64,000 nucleotides of DNA from Rathayibacter sp. VKM Ac-2856 (GTDB taxonomy: Bacteria > Actinomycetota > Actinomycetes > Actinomycetales > Microbacteriaceae): assembly GCF_013205055.1 (NCBI RefSeq), contig NZ_JABMLF010000001.1, positions 434,001 to 498,000 on the forward strand. The letters run 5' to 3'. The position numbers were made by a program, and so were the translations under genes. Below are positions 29,883 to 38,367 of the stretch, in pieces (position 1 is the first letter of the stretch; each line of letters begins with the position of its first letter). Below the pieces are notes generated by a model. That model did no database searches and had not been told where the DNA came from. It saw only the letters and a list, made by a program, of their open reading frames with translations.

Positions 29883-30473
29883 TCAGCTGTCGGTGGCGGT
29901 TCCGCCGCCGCCGGCGACGTCGGTCGCCGAGGAGCGGATGTGGTCGACGAAGCCGTAGGCGAGTGCCTCCTCGGCACTGAACCAGCGGTCGCGGTCGCCG
30001 TCCTCGTTGACCTGCTCGACGGTCTTGCCGGTCGCCTTCGCGGTGATCTCGGCGAGGCGCTTCTTCATGTCGAGGATGAGCTGCGCCTGGGTCTGGATGT
30101 CGGACGCGGTGCCGCCGAACCCGCCGTGCGGCTGGTGCAGCAGGACGCGGGCGTTCGGCGTGATGTAGCGCTTGCCCTGGGTCCCCGCGGTGAGCAGGAG
30201 CTGACCCATGGACGCCGCCATGCCGATGCCGACCGTGACGATGTCGTTCGGGACGAACTGCATCGTGTCGTAGATCGCCATTCCCGCGGTGATCGAGCCG
30301 CCGGGCGAGTTGATGTACAGGAAGATGTCCTTCTCGGCGTCCTCGGCCGCGAGGAGCAGGAGCTTCGCTGCGATCTCGTTCGCGTTCTCGTCGCGCACCT
30401 CAGAACCGAGCCAGATGATCCGGTCCTTGAGCAGGCGGTCGAAAACACTGTTGGGCATCGCCATATCGGCCAT
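29883..30473 (-). CDS. clpP1: ATP-dependent Clp protease proteolytic subunit 1
   Basis: This is the partner subunit of ClpP2. The 196-residue form (ATG 30473, after GGAGCGACAC) has [14 protein letters not shown], the oxyanion GGS loop [12 protein letters not shown], catalytic Ser in [11 protein letters not shown] and His in [11 protein letters not shown]. The C-terminal Gly-rich tail (GGGGTATDS) is extra. Upstream lie TAGATT (30513-30508) as -10 and two perfect 20-bp direct repeats resembling ClgR operators. Confidence 0.97.
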   Translation of the reverse strand: MADMAMPNSVFDRLLKDRIIWLGSEVRDENANEIAAKLLLLAAEDAEKDIFLYINSPGGSITAGMAIYDTMQFVPNDIVTVGIGMAASMGQLLLTAGTQGKRYITPNARVLLHQPHGGFGGTASDIQTQAQLILDMKKRLAEITAKATGKTVEQVNEDGDRDRWFSAEEALAYGFVDHIRSSATDVAGGGGTATDS

Positions 30474-30507
30474 GTGTCGCTCCGTTTCAGTTGTCGCTTC
30501 GGAGGCG

Positions 30508-30588
30508 AATCTATCGGACGGCACCCGGGCGACTCCGCCGTGTTCGCCGGGGGCGGAGCCGGAGCGGTCCGTGTTCGCCGGGGGCGGA
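30508..30588 (-). promoter_or_regulatory. clpP1P2 promoter with two ClgR-like operator repeats
   Basis: The identical 20-mer ccgtgttcgccgggggcgga occurs at 30538-30557 and 30569-30588, 31 bp apart centre to start (about three helical turns). Each contains CGC-N5-GCG within TTCGC-CGGGG-GCGGA, similar to the dyad recalled for actinobacterial ClgR sites. The -10 TAGATT lies at 30513-30508, so both sites are upstream as expected for an activator. No clgR gene is in this window. Confidence 0.55.
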
Positions 30589-30605
30589 CTCGGGCCCGGA
30601 CGACG

Positions 30606-30637
30606 AGAGCCGCCCCCGGTGATCCGGGAGCGGCTCT
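30606..30637 (-). terminator. tig terminator
   Basis: Stem agagccgc/gcggctct with inner ccgg/ccgg, loop tgat, 20 bp beyond the trigger factor stop. Confidence 0.8.
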
Positions 30638-30656
30638 GGTCGTTCTGCGTCGAGGA

Positions 30657-32162
30657 CTACTCGGCGGCCGGGGTCTCCTCGGCGGCCGGAGCCTTCTTCT
30701 TCGCGGGGGCGCGCTTCTTCTTGGGGGCCGGAGCGGGCTCCTCGGCGACGACGGGCTCCTCGGCGGCGGCGGGCGCCTCCTCGGCGACGGCCTCCTCGAC
30801 GGCCTCGGCGGCGGGAGCGTCGACCTCGGCGGTCGCGGCCTCGTCGGCCGCGGCGTCGTCGGTCGCGGTCTCGTCGGCGTCGTCACCGGGCACGGCGGTG
30901 AAGGCGGTCAGATCGACGGCCTTGCCCTCGGTGTCGGTGACCTTCGCCTTGCCGAGAACGATCGCGAGCGCCTTGTTGCGGGCGACCTCGCCGACCATCT
31001 GGCCGATCTGGTTGTTCTCGGACAGGATCTTGATGAACTCGTTCGGCTCCATGCCGTACTGCGCCGCACCCTGGATGAGGTACTGCGTGAGCTCGTCCTG
31101 GCTGACCTGGACCTTCTCCTGCTCGACGACGTGGTCGAGGAGGATCTGGGTCTTGAAGGTCTTCTCGCTCGCCTCGGTGACCTCGGCGCGGTGCTCGGCG
31201 TCCTCGAGGCGGTTCTCGCCCTCGAGGTGGCGGTGCACCTCGTCCTCGACGAGCGAGGCGGGGACGGGGACCTCGACGAGTCCCAGGAGGGCCTCGACGA
31301 GCTTCTCGCGCGCCTGCCCGCCCTGACCGAAGGTCTTCTGCTGGGCGGCCTGCTCCTTGAGCGAGTCGCGCAGCTCGGCGATGGTGTCGAACTCGCTGGC
31401 GATCTGCGCGAAGTCGTCGTCGGCGTCGGGGAGCTCGCGCTCCTTGACGGCGGTGAGCGCGACGGCGATCTCGGCCTGCTGGCCGGCGTGGTCGCCACCG
31501 AGCAGCGGCGCGGTGAAGGTGGTGCTCTCACCGGCGGTGAGCGACTCGAGCGCCTCGTCGATGCCCTCGATCAGCTCGCCCGAGCCGAGCTCGTAGGAGA
31601 TGGCGTTCGCGGTGTCGACCTCGACGCCGTCGATGGTGGCGACCAGGTCGATCTGCGCGAAGTCGCCGGTGGTGGCGGGGCGGTCGACCGTGACGAGCGT
31701 GCCGAAGCGGCTGCGCAGCTTGTCGAGCTCGGCGTCGACGTCGGCGTCGGTCACCTCGGCCGCATCGACCGTGAGCTCGAGGCCGTCGTAGTCCGGGACG
31801 GTGATCTCGGGGCGGACGTCGACCTCGATGGCGAGCTCGAGGTCGCCGGTGAAGTCCTTGTCGCTCGGCCAGGCGACGATGTCGGCCTGCGGGCGGCCCA
31901 GCGGGCGCACCTCGGTCTCGCGGACGGCCTCGCGATAGAACCCGTCGAGCCCCTCGTTGACCGCGTGCTCGAGTACGGCGGCCTTGCCGACCCGCTGGTC
32001 GACGATCGCCGGCGGGACCTTGCCCTTGCGGAAGCCGGGGACGTTGATCTGCTCGGCGATGTGGCCGTAGGCGTGGGTGATGCTGGGGCCGAGCTCGTCC
32101 GGGGTGACCGAAATCGCGAGCTTGACGCGGGTCGGGCTCAGCTTTTCTACCGTGGTCTTCAC
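30657..32162 (-). CDS. tig: Trigger factor (ribosome-bound peptidyl-prolyl isomerase)
   Basis: Trigger factor is a chaperone that docks at the ribosome exit tunnel. The 501-residue protein has the N-terminal ribosome-binding signature ([19 protein letters not shown]) near residue 40, an FKBP-like domain ([14 protein letters not shown]) near 155, and the helical C-terminal arms. It then adds a long Ala/Glu-rich tail ending in [15 protein letters not shown]-type basic repeats (from about residue 425), probably disordered. GTG 32162 has AGGAGA upstream and gives the standard [13 protein letters not shown] start. It precedes clpP1. Confidence 0.97.
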   Translation of the reverse strand: MKTTVEKLSPTRVKLAISVTPDELGPSITHAYGHIAEQINVPGFRKGKVPPAIVDQRVGKAAVLEHAVNEGLDGFYREAVRETEVRPLGRPQADIVAWPSDKDFTGDLELAIEVDVRPEITVPDYDGLELTVDAAEVTDADVDAELDKLRSRFGTLVTVDRPATTGDFAQIDLVATIDGVEVDTANAISYELGSGELIEGIDEALESLTAGESTTFTAPLLGGDHAGQQAEIAVALTAVKERELPDADDDFAQIASEFDTIAELRDSLKEQAAQQKTFGQGGQAREKLVEALLGLVEVPVPASLVEDEVHRHLEGENRLEDAEHRAEVTEASEKTFKTQILLDHVVEQEKVQVSQDELTQYLIQGAAQYGMEPNEFIKILSENNQIGQMVGEVARNKALAIVLGKAKVTDTEGKAVDLTAFTAVPGDDADETATDDAAADEAATAEVDAPAAEAVEEAVAEEAPAAAEEPVVAEEPAPAPKKKRAPAKKKAPAAEETPAAE

Positions 32163-32243
32163 GTGAGGGGATCTCCTGTGCTGGTTGGTGTCGGCGCCGT
32201 GTGACCGGTCGTCACGGGTCGATGTCGTCACGATGAGTACTCG

Positions 32244-32321
32244 TGGTCGGGGCGACAGGATTCGAACCTGCGACCTCCCGCTCCCAAAGCGGGCGCTCTA
32301 GCCAAGCTGAGCTACGCCCCG
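32244..32321 (-). tRNA. tRNA-Pro(TGG)
   Basis: The acceptor CGGGGCG pairs with CGCCCCG. The anticodon stem CCCGC/GCGGG has loop TTTGGGA, giving anticodon TGG. The T arm contains GGTTCGAATCC. The 3' CCA is encoded (32246-32244). It lies 81 bp upstream of tig on the same strand. Confidence 0.96.
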
Positions 32322-32586
32322 GTTGCGCGGGCTGTGCACCGTGCCGATGAGGACTCTCGTCGAGCCCTTCCTGCACGGTCACTGGCGCGACACGCCGAAA
32401 TGGCCTTCGCAAGTGTACTGCACCGCACTCCTGCGGCCGGAACACGCTCGCGCGGCGCGCGGGGTGCCCGACGTCGCCGCCGCTTCCCGTCGTGTACTAC
32501 AGTGTCCTGGTGCCCGGTCGAGACGACGGGCCCCGCTCGCGAGAGCGGCCCGAGGCGGGGTGCGGAAGCACCGGAGCCGCCGATTC

Positions 32587-32660
32587 GGGGCTGTAGCTTA
32601 GTGGTAAAGCCTCTGTCTTCCAAACAGATGATGCGAGTTCGATTCTCGTCAGCCCCTCCA
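32587..32660 (+). tRNA. tRNA-Gly(TCC)
   Basis: The acceptor GGGGCTG pairs with CAGCCCC. The anticodon stem TCTGT/ACAGA has loop CTTCCAA, giving anticodon TCC. CCA is encoded at 32658-32660. The 265-bp gap between tRNA-Pro and this gene carries only GC-rich hairpins and a possible TACAGT -10 near 32501. No gene is supported. Confidence 0.96.
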
Positions 32661-32835
32661 TACTTCTCACTCCGCTCTCCGCCTATATCCGGCGGATCGA
32701 GCGCATCCCCGGTGGCCTCTGCCGCTGGTGACCGGGCGCGCCGGGATCCGCGGTCCCGCCGACGACGGCCCGAGGCCGACGCGGCGGTGACCGCGGATCC
32801 CGATGCGTTCGGGAGCCTGCCGCCCGATCGGCGGC

Positions 32836-34350
32836 CTAGCGGACCGTGACCGGGACCGGGGCGCTCGTCCCGGTGTTGCCGGCGGCGTCCGACGCCTTCG
32901 CCACCACCTGGTGCTCGCCCTTCGGGAAGCCCTTGGTCGAGACGGTCAGCCTCCAGGTGCCGTCGGCGGCCTGCTTGGCCGTGCCGATCCGGGTGCTGCC
33001 CGTCCAGAACACGAGCGCCGTGGTGTCTGCGTCCGCGACCGCGATCAGGGTGGTCGTCCCGACGACGGTGCTGCCCGCGGTCGGGCTGGTGATCCGCGAC
33101 GACGGTGCCGACGTGTCGCGGGCGGGGGTCGGCGTGGGCGTGCGCGTGGGGGTCGGCGCTGCCGTGGCGGTGGGGGTCGGCGCCGGTGTGGCGGTGGGCG
33201 TCGGCGTCGCAGTGGGCGTCGGCGTCGGGGTCGGCGTCGGCGTCGGCGTCGGCGTGGAGGAGGGCGACGCCGTCGGTGTCGCACTCGGAGCAGCGGTAGC
33301 GGTCGGCGTGGCAGCCGGTGTCGCGATCGGCGCAGTGGTGGCCGCGGGCGTCGGCGTGGCGGTCGGCGTCGGCGTGGCGGTCGGCGCCGGCGCGGCGCTC
33401 GGCGCCGCAGTCGCAGTCGGCAGTGGTGTCGGCGTGGCGCTCGGCGTCGGGGTCGCGTCCGGCGCGGCCCAGGCCGGCACGGGCTCCGGGCCCCAGAGGA
33501 TGTCGGCGATCATGGCCTGCCCGCGGACGTTGGGGTGGAAGTAGTCGACGGTCGAGACGATGTCGACGGGGACGGTCGCAGCAGTGAAGGCGCCGTCGTC
33601 CCAGACGCAGCGGGGGCCGACGGCCGAGCACGCGGAGGCGAGGGAGTCGTTGAACTGCTGGGTGCGCAGGGCGGCGGCCGCGACGGCCGCGGTGTAGGCG
33701 TCGCCGGTCTGCACGACGTTGTCGGCCGTGGCGCCGCGGGTGGTCCGGCAGAGCCGGTTCGCCGGCCAGCCCGCCTCCGCGGGGCTGCCGCGCAGGCCTG
33801 CCCACTCGGACGCGATGTCCGGCATCGAGCCGAGGAGGACGGTCGCCTCGGGCCAGGTCGAGCCGATCTGCCGGAGCAGGCTCGACGCCGACGAGGCGAA
33901 GGAGGCGGCGGGGGTCATCGCGTAGCCGTCTGCCGCGGCGGTGAGGTCGGGGTGGCACAGGTCGTTGCCGCCGATGAGGAGGGTCACGACGTCGGGGTCG
34001 GCGCCCGCGGTGGCCGCGGCCGTCACCGTCGAGGCCACGGCGGCGATCCGGCTGCCCGACTTCGCGTAGTTCGACGTGGTGACGACGCTTCCGGGATTCA
34101 CCTCCTGCAGCCGGGTGGCGATCGACCGCACGGTGCTGGCGGAGCCGGTCGACCAGGAGTTGATCGGGCAGTCGGCCCGCGTGCCGCAGCTCGAGGCACC
34201 GCGGGTGATCGAGTCGCCGAAGGAGGCGACCGAGAGGGTGGGGACGGGCTCGGCGGCCGCGGCGGGGGTCGCGGCGCCGCCGACGAGCAGGAGCACGAGG
34301 AGGGGGACGAGGGTGGACAGAGGGGAACGGCGGGCCGGGCGCGGGGGCAT
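32836..34350 (-). CDS. Secreted SGNH/GDSL hydrolase with Thr-Pro linker and C-terminal Ig-like domain (paralog 1)
   Basis: This is an exported esterase-like protein. The 504-residue form (ATG 34350) has a signal peptide (basic ARR, then [20 protein letters not shown]). The SGNH domain spans about 28-288: block [15 protein letters not shown] (block III) and [10 protein letters not shown] (block V D-x-x-H). A Thr/Pro/Ala linker of about 118 residues (about 292-410) follows, then an Ig-like domain (about 411-504, Big_9-like: [22 protein letters not shown]). Catalytic Ser, Asp and His are all present. Likely substrates are acylated glycans or lipids outside the cell, but this is inference. It is the first of three paralogs. 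Confidence 0.88.
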   Translation of the reverse strand: MPPRPARRSPLSTLVPLLVLLLVGGAATPAAAAEPVPTLSVASFGDSITRGASSCGTRADCPINSWSTGSASTVRSIATRLQEVNPGSVVTTSNYAKSGSRIAAVASTVTAAATAGADPDVVTLLIGGNDLCHPDLTAAADGYAMTPAASFASSASSLLRQIGSTWPEATVLLGSMPDIASEWAGLRGSPAEAGWPANRLCRTTRGATADNVVQTGDAYTAAVAAAALRTQQFNDSLASACSAVGPRCVWDDGAFTAATVPVDIVSTVDYFHPNVRGQAMIADILWGPEPVPAWAAPDATPTPSATPTPLPTATAAPSAAPAPTATPTPTATPTPAATTAPIATPAATPTATAAPSATPTASPSSTPTPTPTPTPTPTPTATPTPTATPAPTPTATAAPTPTRTPTPTPARDTSAPSSRITSPTAGSTVVGTTTLIAVADADTTALVFWTGSTRIGTAKQAADGTWRLTVSTKGFPKGEHQVVAKASDAAGNTGTSAPVPVTVR

Positions 34351-34669
34351 GACACTGCTCTCGTGGGGCGACGGGGCGCCGCGGACGACGAGCACCGCGA
34401 CGGGCGCGGGCTCGGTCCGGGCGGCCGAGGGACGGGGAGGGGAAAGGACCCGATCCCATCCGTGAGGAGTCGACCGCGTGGCCTGCTCCGTCCGGCGGGG
34501 CCGGCTGATCCGAGCTTGGCCGACCGGTGGCGGGCGCACGGTGGCGTGACGGGTCCGTCGGGCCCCCCATTGGTGAGGCGCCGGGCGGCTCGAATCCTTC
34601 GGCACCTCGATCCGCCCGCTCACGCCGAGGACCGGCGCGCCCCGGGTGGGCGTCGCCGACCGGGAGGGG
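34351..34669 (-). promoter_or_regulatory. 319-bp gap upstream of SGNH paralog 1
   Basis: This holds the presumed promoter and leader of the 32836-34350 gene. An open frame continues upstream to 34623 but encodes a Pro/Arg/His-rich stretch without signal-peptide logic, and was rejected. No clear TANNNT element or terminator hairpin could be assigned, so the regulatory content is uncertain. Confidence 0.3.
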
Positions 34670-36055
34670 TCAGCGGACCGTGACGGTGATCGCGTCGCTC
34701 GTCCCGGTGTTGCCCGCCCGATCGACGGCGGTGGCCACCAGCTCGTGCTGGCCGCGGGGGAAGCCGCGCGTCGAGACGGTCAGCGACCAGGCGCCGTTCG
34801 CGGCAGGCTTCGCCGAGCCGAGGCGGACGCCCTCGCTGGAGAAGACGACCGAGGCGGAGTCGGCGTCCGAGACGGCGGTCAGCGAGGCCCTCCCCGTTAC
34901 GGCGCCGCCGTCGACCGGGCCGGTGATCCGCACGGTCGGAGCGGTCGTGTCCTTCACGGCGACCGGCGTCCGGCGGGAGGACGGTGCTGCGGGGGATGCG
35001 GGAGCGGGACGAGCGGACGCCGCGGGCGTCGGCGCCCGGCGGGCCGTGGACGGCGCAGGCGTGGTGGTCGGTGCCGGCGTGACGGTCGGTGCGGGCGCGA
35101 CGGTCGGTGCCGGCGCGACGGTCGGTGCCGTGCTGGTCGCCGCCGGAGTCGCTCCCGTCGGAACGCGAGCGGAGCCGAGGCGAGCGGCCCAGGCCGGCAC
35201 CGCGTCGGGGCCCCAGAAGACCCCGGCGATCAGTGCCTGGCCCTGCACGTTCGGGTGGAAGGAGTCGACGCTCGAGACGATCTCGGGTCGGATCGTCGTC
35301 CTGCCGAGGGCGCCGCCGTCCCAGACGCAGTGCGGGCCGACCGCGGCGCAGGCGGACGCGAGGGCGGCGTCGTACTGCTGCGAGCGCTCGGCCGCGGCCG
35401 CCACCGTGGCGGTGGAGGCATCGCCGGTCTGCACGACGTTGTCCGCCAGCGCCCCGCGGGTCGTCCGGCACAGCTTGTTCGCGGGCCAGATCCTCCCGCC
35501 GGCGCCGGTCCGGACCGCGTCCCATTCGGACGCGACGTCCGGGACCGAGCCGACGAGGACGGTGGCGTCCGGCCACGCCGCGCTGATCCGCTGGAGCGCG
35601 GTCGTCGCGGAGGCGGCGAAGGACTCGGCGGACGTCATCGCGTAGCCGTCGGCTCCCGCTCGGAGGTCGGGGTGGCACAGGTCGTTGCCGCCGATCAGCA
35701 GGGTCACGACGTCGGGTCGAGCCCCCGCTGCCGCTGCCGCCATCACCGCGGCGGCGACGCCGGAGACGCGGCTGCCGGACTTCGCGTAGTTCGACGCCGT
35801 GACCGTGCGATCCGGGTCCAGCTCCTGCAGGCGGGTCGCGATGGAGTGCACGGCGGGTGCGGAGCCGGTCGCCCAGGAGTTGACCGGGCAGTCCCCCCGT
35901 CCGCCGCAGGTCGTGGCGGCGCGCGTGATCGAGTCGCCGAAGGAGGCGACGGAGAGCGCGGGCGACTCCGCCGCCGACGCGGACGGCGCGGCAGCGACCC
36001 CGGCGAGCAGCAGTGCGGTGAGGGCGATCGTGGACAGGCGGGAACGGAGTGACAT
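34670..36055 (-). CDS. Secreted SGNH/GDSL hydrolase with linker and Ig-like domain (paralog 2)
   Basis: This 461-residue paralog has a signal peptide ([19 protein letters not shown]...ASA), and an SGNH domain (about 29-290) with [15 protein letters not shown] and [10 protein letters not shown]. An Ala/Thr/Pro linker (about 297-370) contains three TVAPAP(T)-type repeats, and an Ig-like domain (about 371-461) follows. The domain is very close to paralog 1, sharing [29 protein letters not shown] and CRTTRGA. A short AT-richer upstream region probably holds its promoter. Activity on cell-surface or plant polysaccharide esters is plausible but unproven. Confidence 0.88.
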   Translation of the reverse strand: MSLRSRLSTIALTALLLAGVAAAPSASAAESPALSVASFGDSITRAATTCGGRGDCPVNSWATGSAPAVHSIATRLQELDPDRTVTASNYAKSGSRVSGVAAAVMAAAAAGARPDVVTLLIGGNDLCHPDLRAGADGYAMTSAESFAASATTALQRISAAWPDATVLVGSVPDVASEWDAVRTGAGGRIWPANKLCRTTRGALADNVVQTGDASTATVAAAAERSQQYDAALASACAAVGPHCVWDGGALGRTTIRPEIVSSVDSFHPNVQGQALIAGVFWGPDAVPAWAARLGSARVPTGATPAATSTAPTVAPAPTVAPAPTVTPAPTTTPAPSTARRAPTPAASARPAPASPAAPSSRRTPVAVKDTTAPTVRITGPVDGGAVTGRASLTAVSDADSASVVFSSEGVRLGSAKPAANGAWSLTVSTRGFPRGQHELVATAVDRAGNTGTSDAITVTVR

Positions 36056-36320
36056 GGCTCATCTCAGGGCGGTGAGGAAGGAGGGCCGAGCGGGATCGGT
36101 GGATCCTCGGCTCGATCGGTCGAACGACCACGGAACCGACGACCGTGTGCGGCGGCGGAACCTCGTGGTGAACGGTAATTCCGCCCCTCCGCCGCGCTCC
36201 ATCAACTGGCACGGATCAATCACCTGGCGTGACTTGCTCTTCTGTCGCTCACTGACGGTCTGTCACGAATCGACGAGTGGACAGCCGGCGCGCGCCCGCC
36301 GTCGCCCTGCCCGCCGGGGG
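36056..36320. promoter_or_regulatory. AT-richer promoter region between SGNH paralogs 2 and 3
   Basis: The 265-bp gap has a stretch (about 36160-36290) with clearly more A and T than its surroundings, including ggtaatt, atcaactgg and atcaatcacc. Read on minus, TTGATC and TTGATG hexamers near 36200-36220 could serve as promoter elements for paralog 2. No gene or perfect operator was found. Confidence 0.35.
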
Positions 36321-37394
36321 CTAGCCGGCATCGACCGCCGGAACCGAGGGGCGGCCGAGCCTCACCCTCTCGGTGACGTTCTCCGGCATGCCGATCTCGC
36401 GTCGCTTCTCGGGTGACGCGTCGACGTCCGGATCGGTGGCCGGGGCCGCGCCGCGGATCGCGGCCGGAGCGGAGGAGGAGGGCGGGACCGCCCAGTCGCG
36501 CACCGCCCTCGCACCCCAGACCACCTCGGCGATCAGAGCCTGACCGCGCACGTTCGGGTGGAACCAGTCGACCGTCGAGAGCAGGTCACTCGAGATCGCG
36601 GTGCGGGCGAGGGCGCCGCCGTCCCAGACGCAGCGCGGACCCGCGGCCGAGCAGGCGTCGGCGAGCGCCTCGTTGTACTGCGTCGTCCTCTCCGCAGCGG
36701 CGCCGACCGCCGCCGTGTAGGCGGCGCCGGTCTGCGCGTGGTTGGCCGCATCCGCTCCACGAGTGGTCCGGCAGACCGAGAACAGGCGCCAGATCAGCTC
36801 ACCGGAGCCGCCCTTCACCGCCTGCCACTCGGACGCGATGTCCGGGACGGACGCGACGAGCACCTTCGCTCTCGGCCAGGTCACCGTGATCTGCTCGAGG
36901 AGGCGCGTGGCCGAGGCGGAGAAGTCGGCCGCGGGGGTCATCGCGTAGCCGTCGGGACCGGCCGGCACGTCGGGGCTACAGAGGTCGTTGCCGCCGACGA
37001 GCACGGTGACGAGCTCGGGCGAGGCCCCCGACGCCCGCGCGAGGTCGACGGCCTCCGCGACGTCGGCGATCCGGCTGCCCGACTTCGCGAAGTTGTCGGC
37101 CTGCACGATCCGACCGGGGTTCGCCTGCTGGAGGCGCGCGGCGATCGAGTGCACCTGGGGCGAGGTCCCGGTCGCCCAGGAGTTCTCGGGGCAGTCGGCC
37201 TCCGAGTGCCCGCAGGTCGCGGCCGCGCGGGTGAGGGAGTCACCGAAGGCGGCGTAGGACAGCACGGGAGTGGGAGCGCTGTCGGCGGCTGCGGCGACGG
37301 GCGCGACCGCGCCACCTGCACTGAGAGCGGCGACGAGCGCCAGTGCGGAACCGAGAAGGCTCGCGCGGAGCCGGCGGGGACGGAGGACGGACAT
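36321..37394 (-). CDS. Secreted SGNH/GDSL hydrolase, single-domain (paralog 3)
   Basis: This 357-residue paralog (ATG 37394, AGGAGA four bases upstream) has a signal peptide (SVLRPRRLRASLLGSALALVAALSAGG). Its SGNH domain has FGDSLTRAA, GGNDLCSPDV and [10 protein letters not shown]. It stops after the catalytic domain with a polar 45-residue tail and has neither linker nor Ig domain. It aligns end to end with the catalytic parts of paralogs 1 and 2 ([27 protein letters not shown]). Its freely soluble form suggests a different localisation from the linker-bearing pair. Confidence 0.87.
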   Translation of the reverse strand: MSVLRPRRLRASLLGSALALVAALSAGGAVAPVAAAADSAPTPVLSYAAFGDSLTRAAATCGHSEADCPENSWATGTSPQVHSIAARLQQANPGRIVQADNFAKSGSRIADVAEAVDLARASGASPELVTVLVGGNDLCSPDVPAGPDGYAMTPAADFSASATRLLEQITVTWPRAKVLVASVPDIASEWQAVKGGSGELIWRLFSVCRTTRGADAANHAQTGAAYTAAVGAAAERTTQYNEALADACSAAGPRCVWDGGALARTAISSDLLSTVDWFHPNVRGQALIAEVVWGARAVRDWAVPPSSSAPAAIRGAAPATDPDVDASPEKRREIGMPENVTERVRLGRPSVPAVDAG

Positions 37395-37620
37395 GGATCT
37401 CCTCAGGAACGGCGCCGCGGAGCAGCGACGACGGGGGCAGGGGTCTGAGGTGTCCGACCGAGACGTGACTCTCCGGTCCGAGGGCGGCGACCGAGCACGC
37501 ACGGCGTCGGTGGAACCTGTCCCCGCACCCTAGGGGCGGCCCTCGCCGCCTTCGAAGTTTCTGGCGTCGATCAGTCCGTTGGCACGTCTCGGCCGCTCCC
37601 GACGACCGCGTGGGACGGCC

Positions 37621-38178
37621 TCAGGCCGCGCCGTCGACCGCCGTCGCTCCCCGATGGAGCGCGGACAGCTCGAGGTAGGAGGCGGCGTTGCCCCGGATCC
37701 CGTCGCGCTCCTGCTCGGAGAGCTCTCGGCGCACCTTCGCCGGAACCCCGGCGACGAGCGACCCCGGAGGCACGACCGTGCCCTCGAGCACGACGGCGCC
37801 GGCCGCCACGAGCGATCCGGAGCCGATCACGGCCCCGTTGAGCACGGTCGCGGTCATGCCGACGAGCACGTCGGACTCGAGGGTGCAGCCGTGCAGCACG
37901 GCGTTGTGCCCCACCGAGACCCCCTCGCCGAGGATCGCGTCGAAGCCCTCGTCCACGTGCACGATCACGCCGTCCTGCAGATTGCTGCCCCGCCCGATCC
38001 GGATGCGCGCCTTCTCCGCTCGGAGGACCGCGCCGTACCAGACGCTCGACTCCTCCTCGAGCTCGACCGCACCGACGAGAGTCGCGCCCGGCGCGACCCA
38101 GGCCGAGTCGGCGACGACGGGAGCGGCTCCTCCCGGCAGGGTGATCAGGCGGGCGTCCGGGTGCGCTCCTGGCGTCAT
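37621..38178 (-). CDS. Gamma-carbonic anhydrase family (left-handed beta-helix) protein
   Basis: This 185-residue protein has hexapeptide repeats forming a left-handed beta-helix. The expected histidine ligands are present: VIVHVDEG and GHNAVLHGC (H-x5-H type). It resembles YrdA/PaaY/CaiE-type gamma-CA proteins, for which carbonic anhydrase or acyl-CoA thioesterase-linked roles have been suggested. Activity is unproven. ATG 38178 follows GGAGGACC at about 10 nt. It lies between paralog 3 and the LamG gene, transcribed away from the latter. Confidence 0.88.
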   Translation of the reverse strand: MTPGAHPDARLITLPGGAAPVVADSAWVAPGATLVGAVELEEESSVWYGAVLRAEKARIRIGRGSNLQDGVIVHVDEGFDAILGEGVSVGHNAVLHGCTLESDVLVGMTATVLNGAVIGSGSLVAAGAVVLEGTVVPPGSLVAGVPAKVRRELSEQERDGIRGNAASYLELSALHRGATAVDGAA

Positions 38179-38367
38179 GGCGATCGGTCCTCCTCCTCGG
38201 CACCGTGCCGTCGACGGCGACCGGCGTCCAGTCTCGCAGGGCTCTCGATCGCCACGGGAGGGCGCATCCTGGCGGAACGTCGAGGCCCGGGAGCGAAGTG
38301 TCCCCGTCCGGGGCACGCGCGGAGGAGACACCACGTCCTAGGCTGTCCCCGCTAAGGGGGGATCTCC

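Noticed and set aside
34351-34623. 91-residue N-terminal extension of SGNH paralog 1
   Set aside because: It would place the signal peptide far inside the protein; the ATG at 34350 gives a normal exported start.
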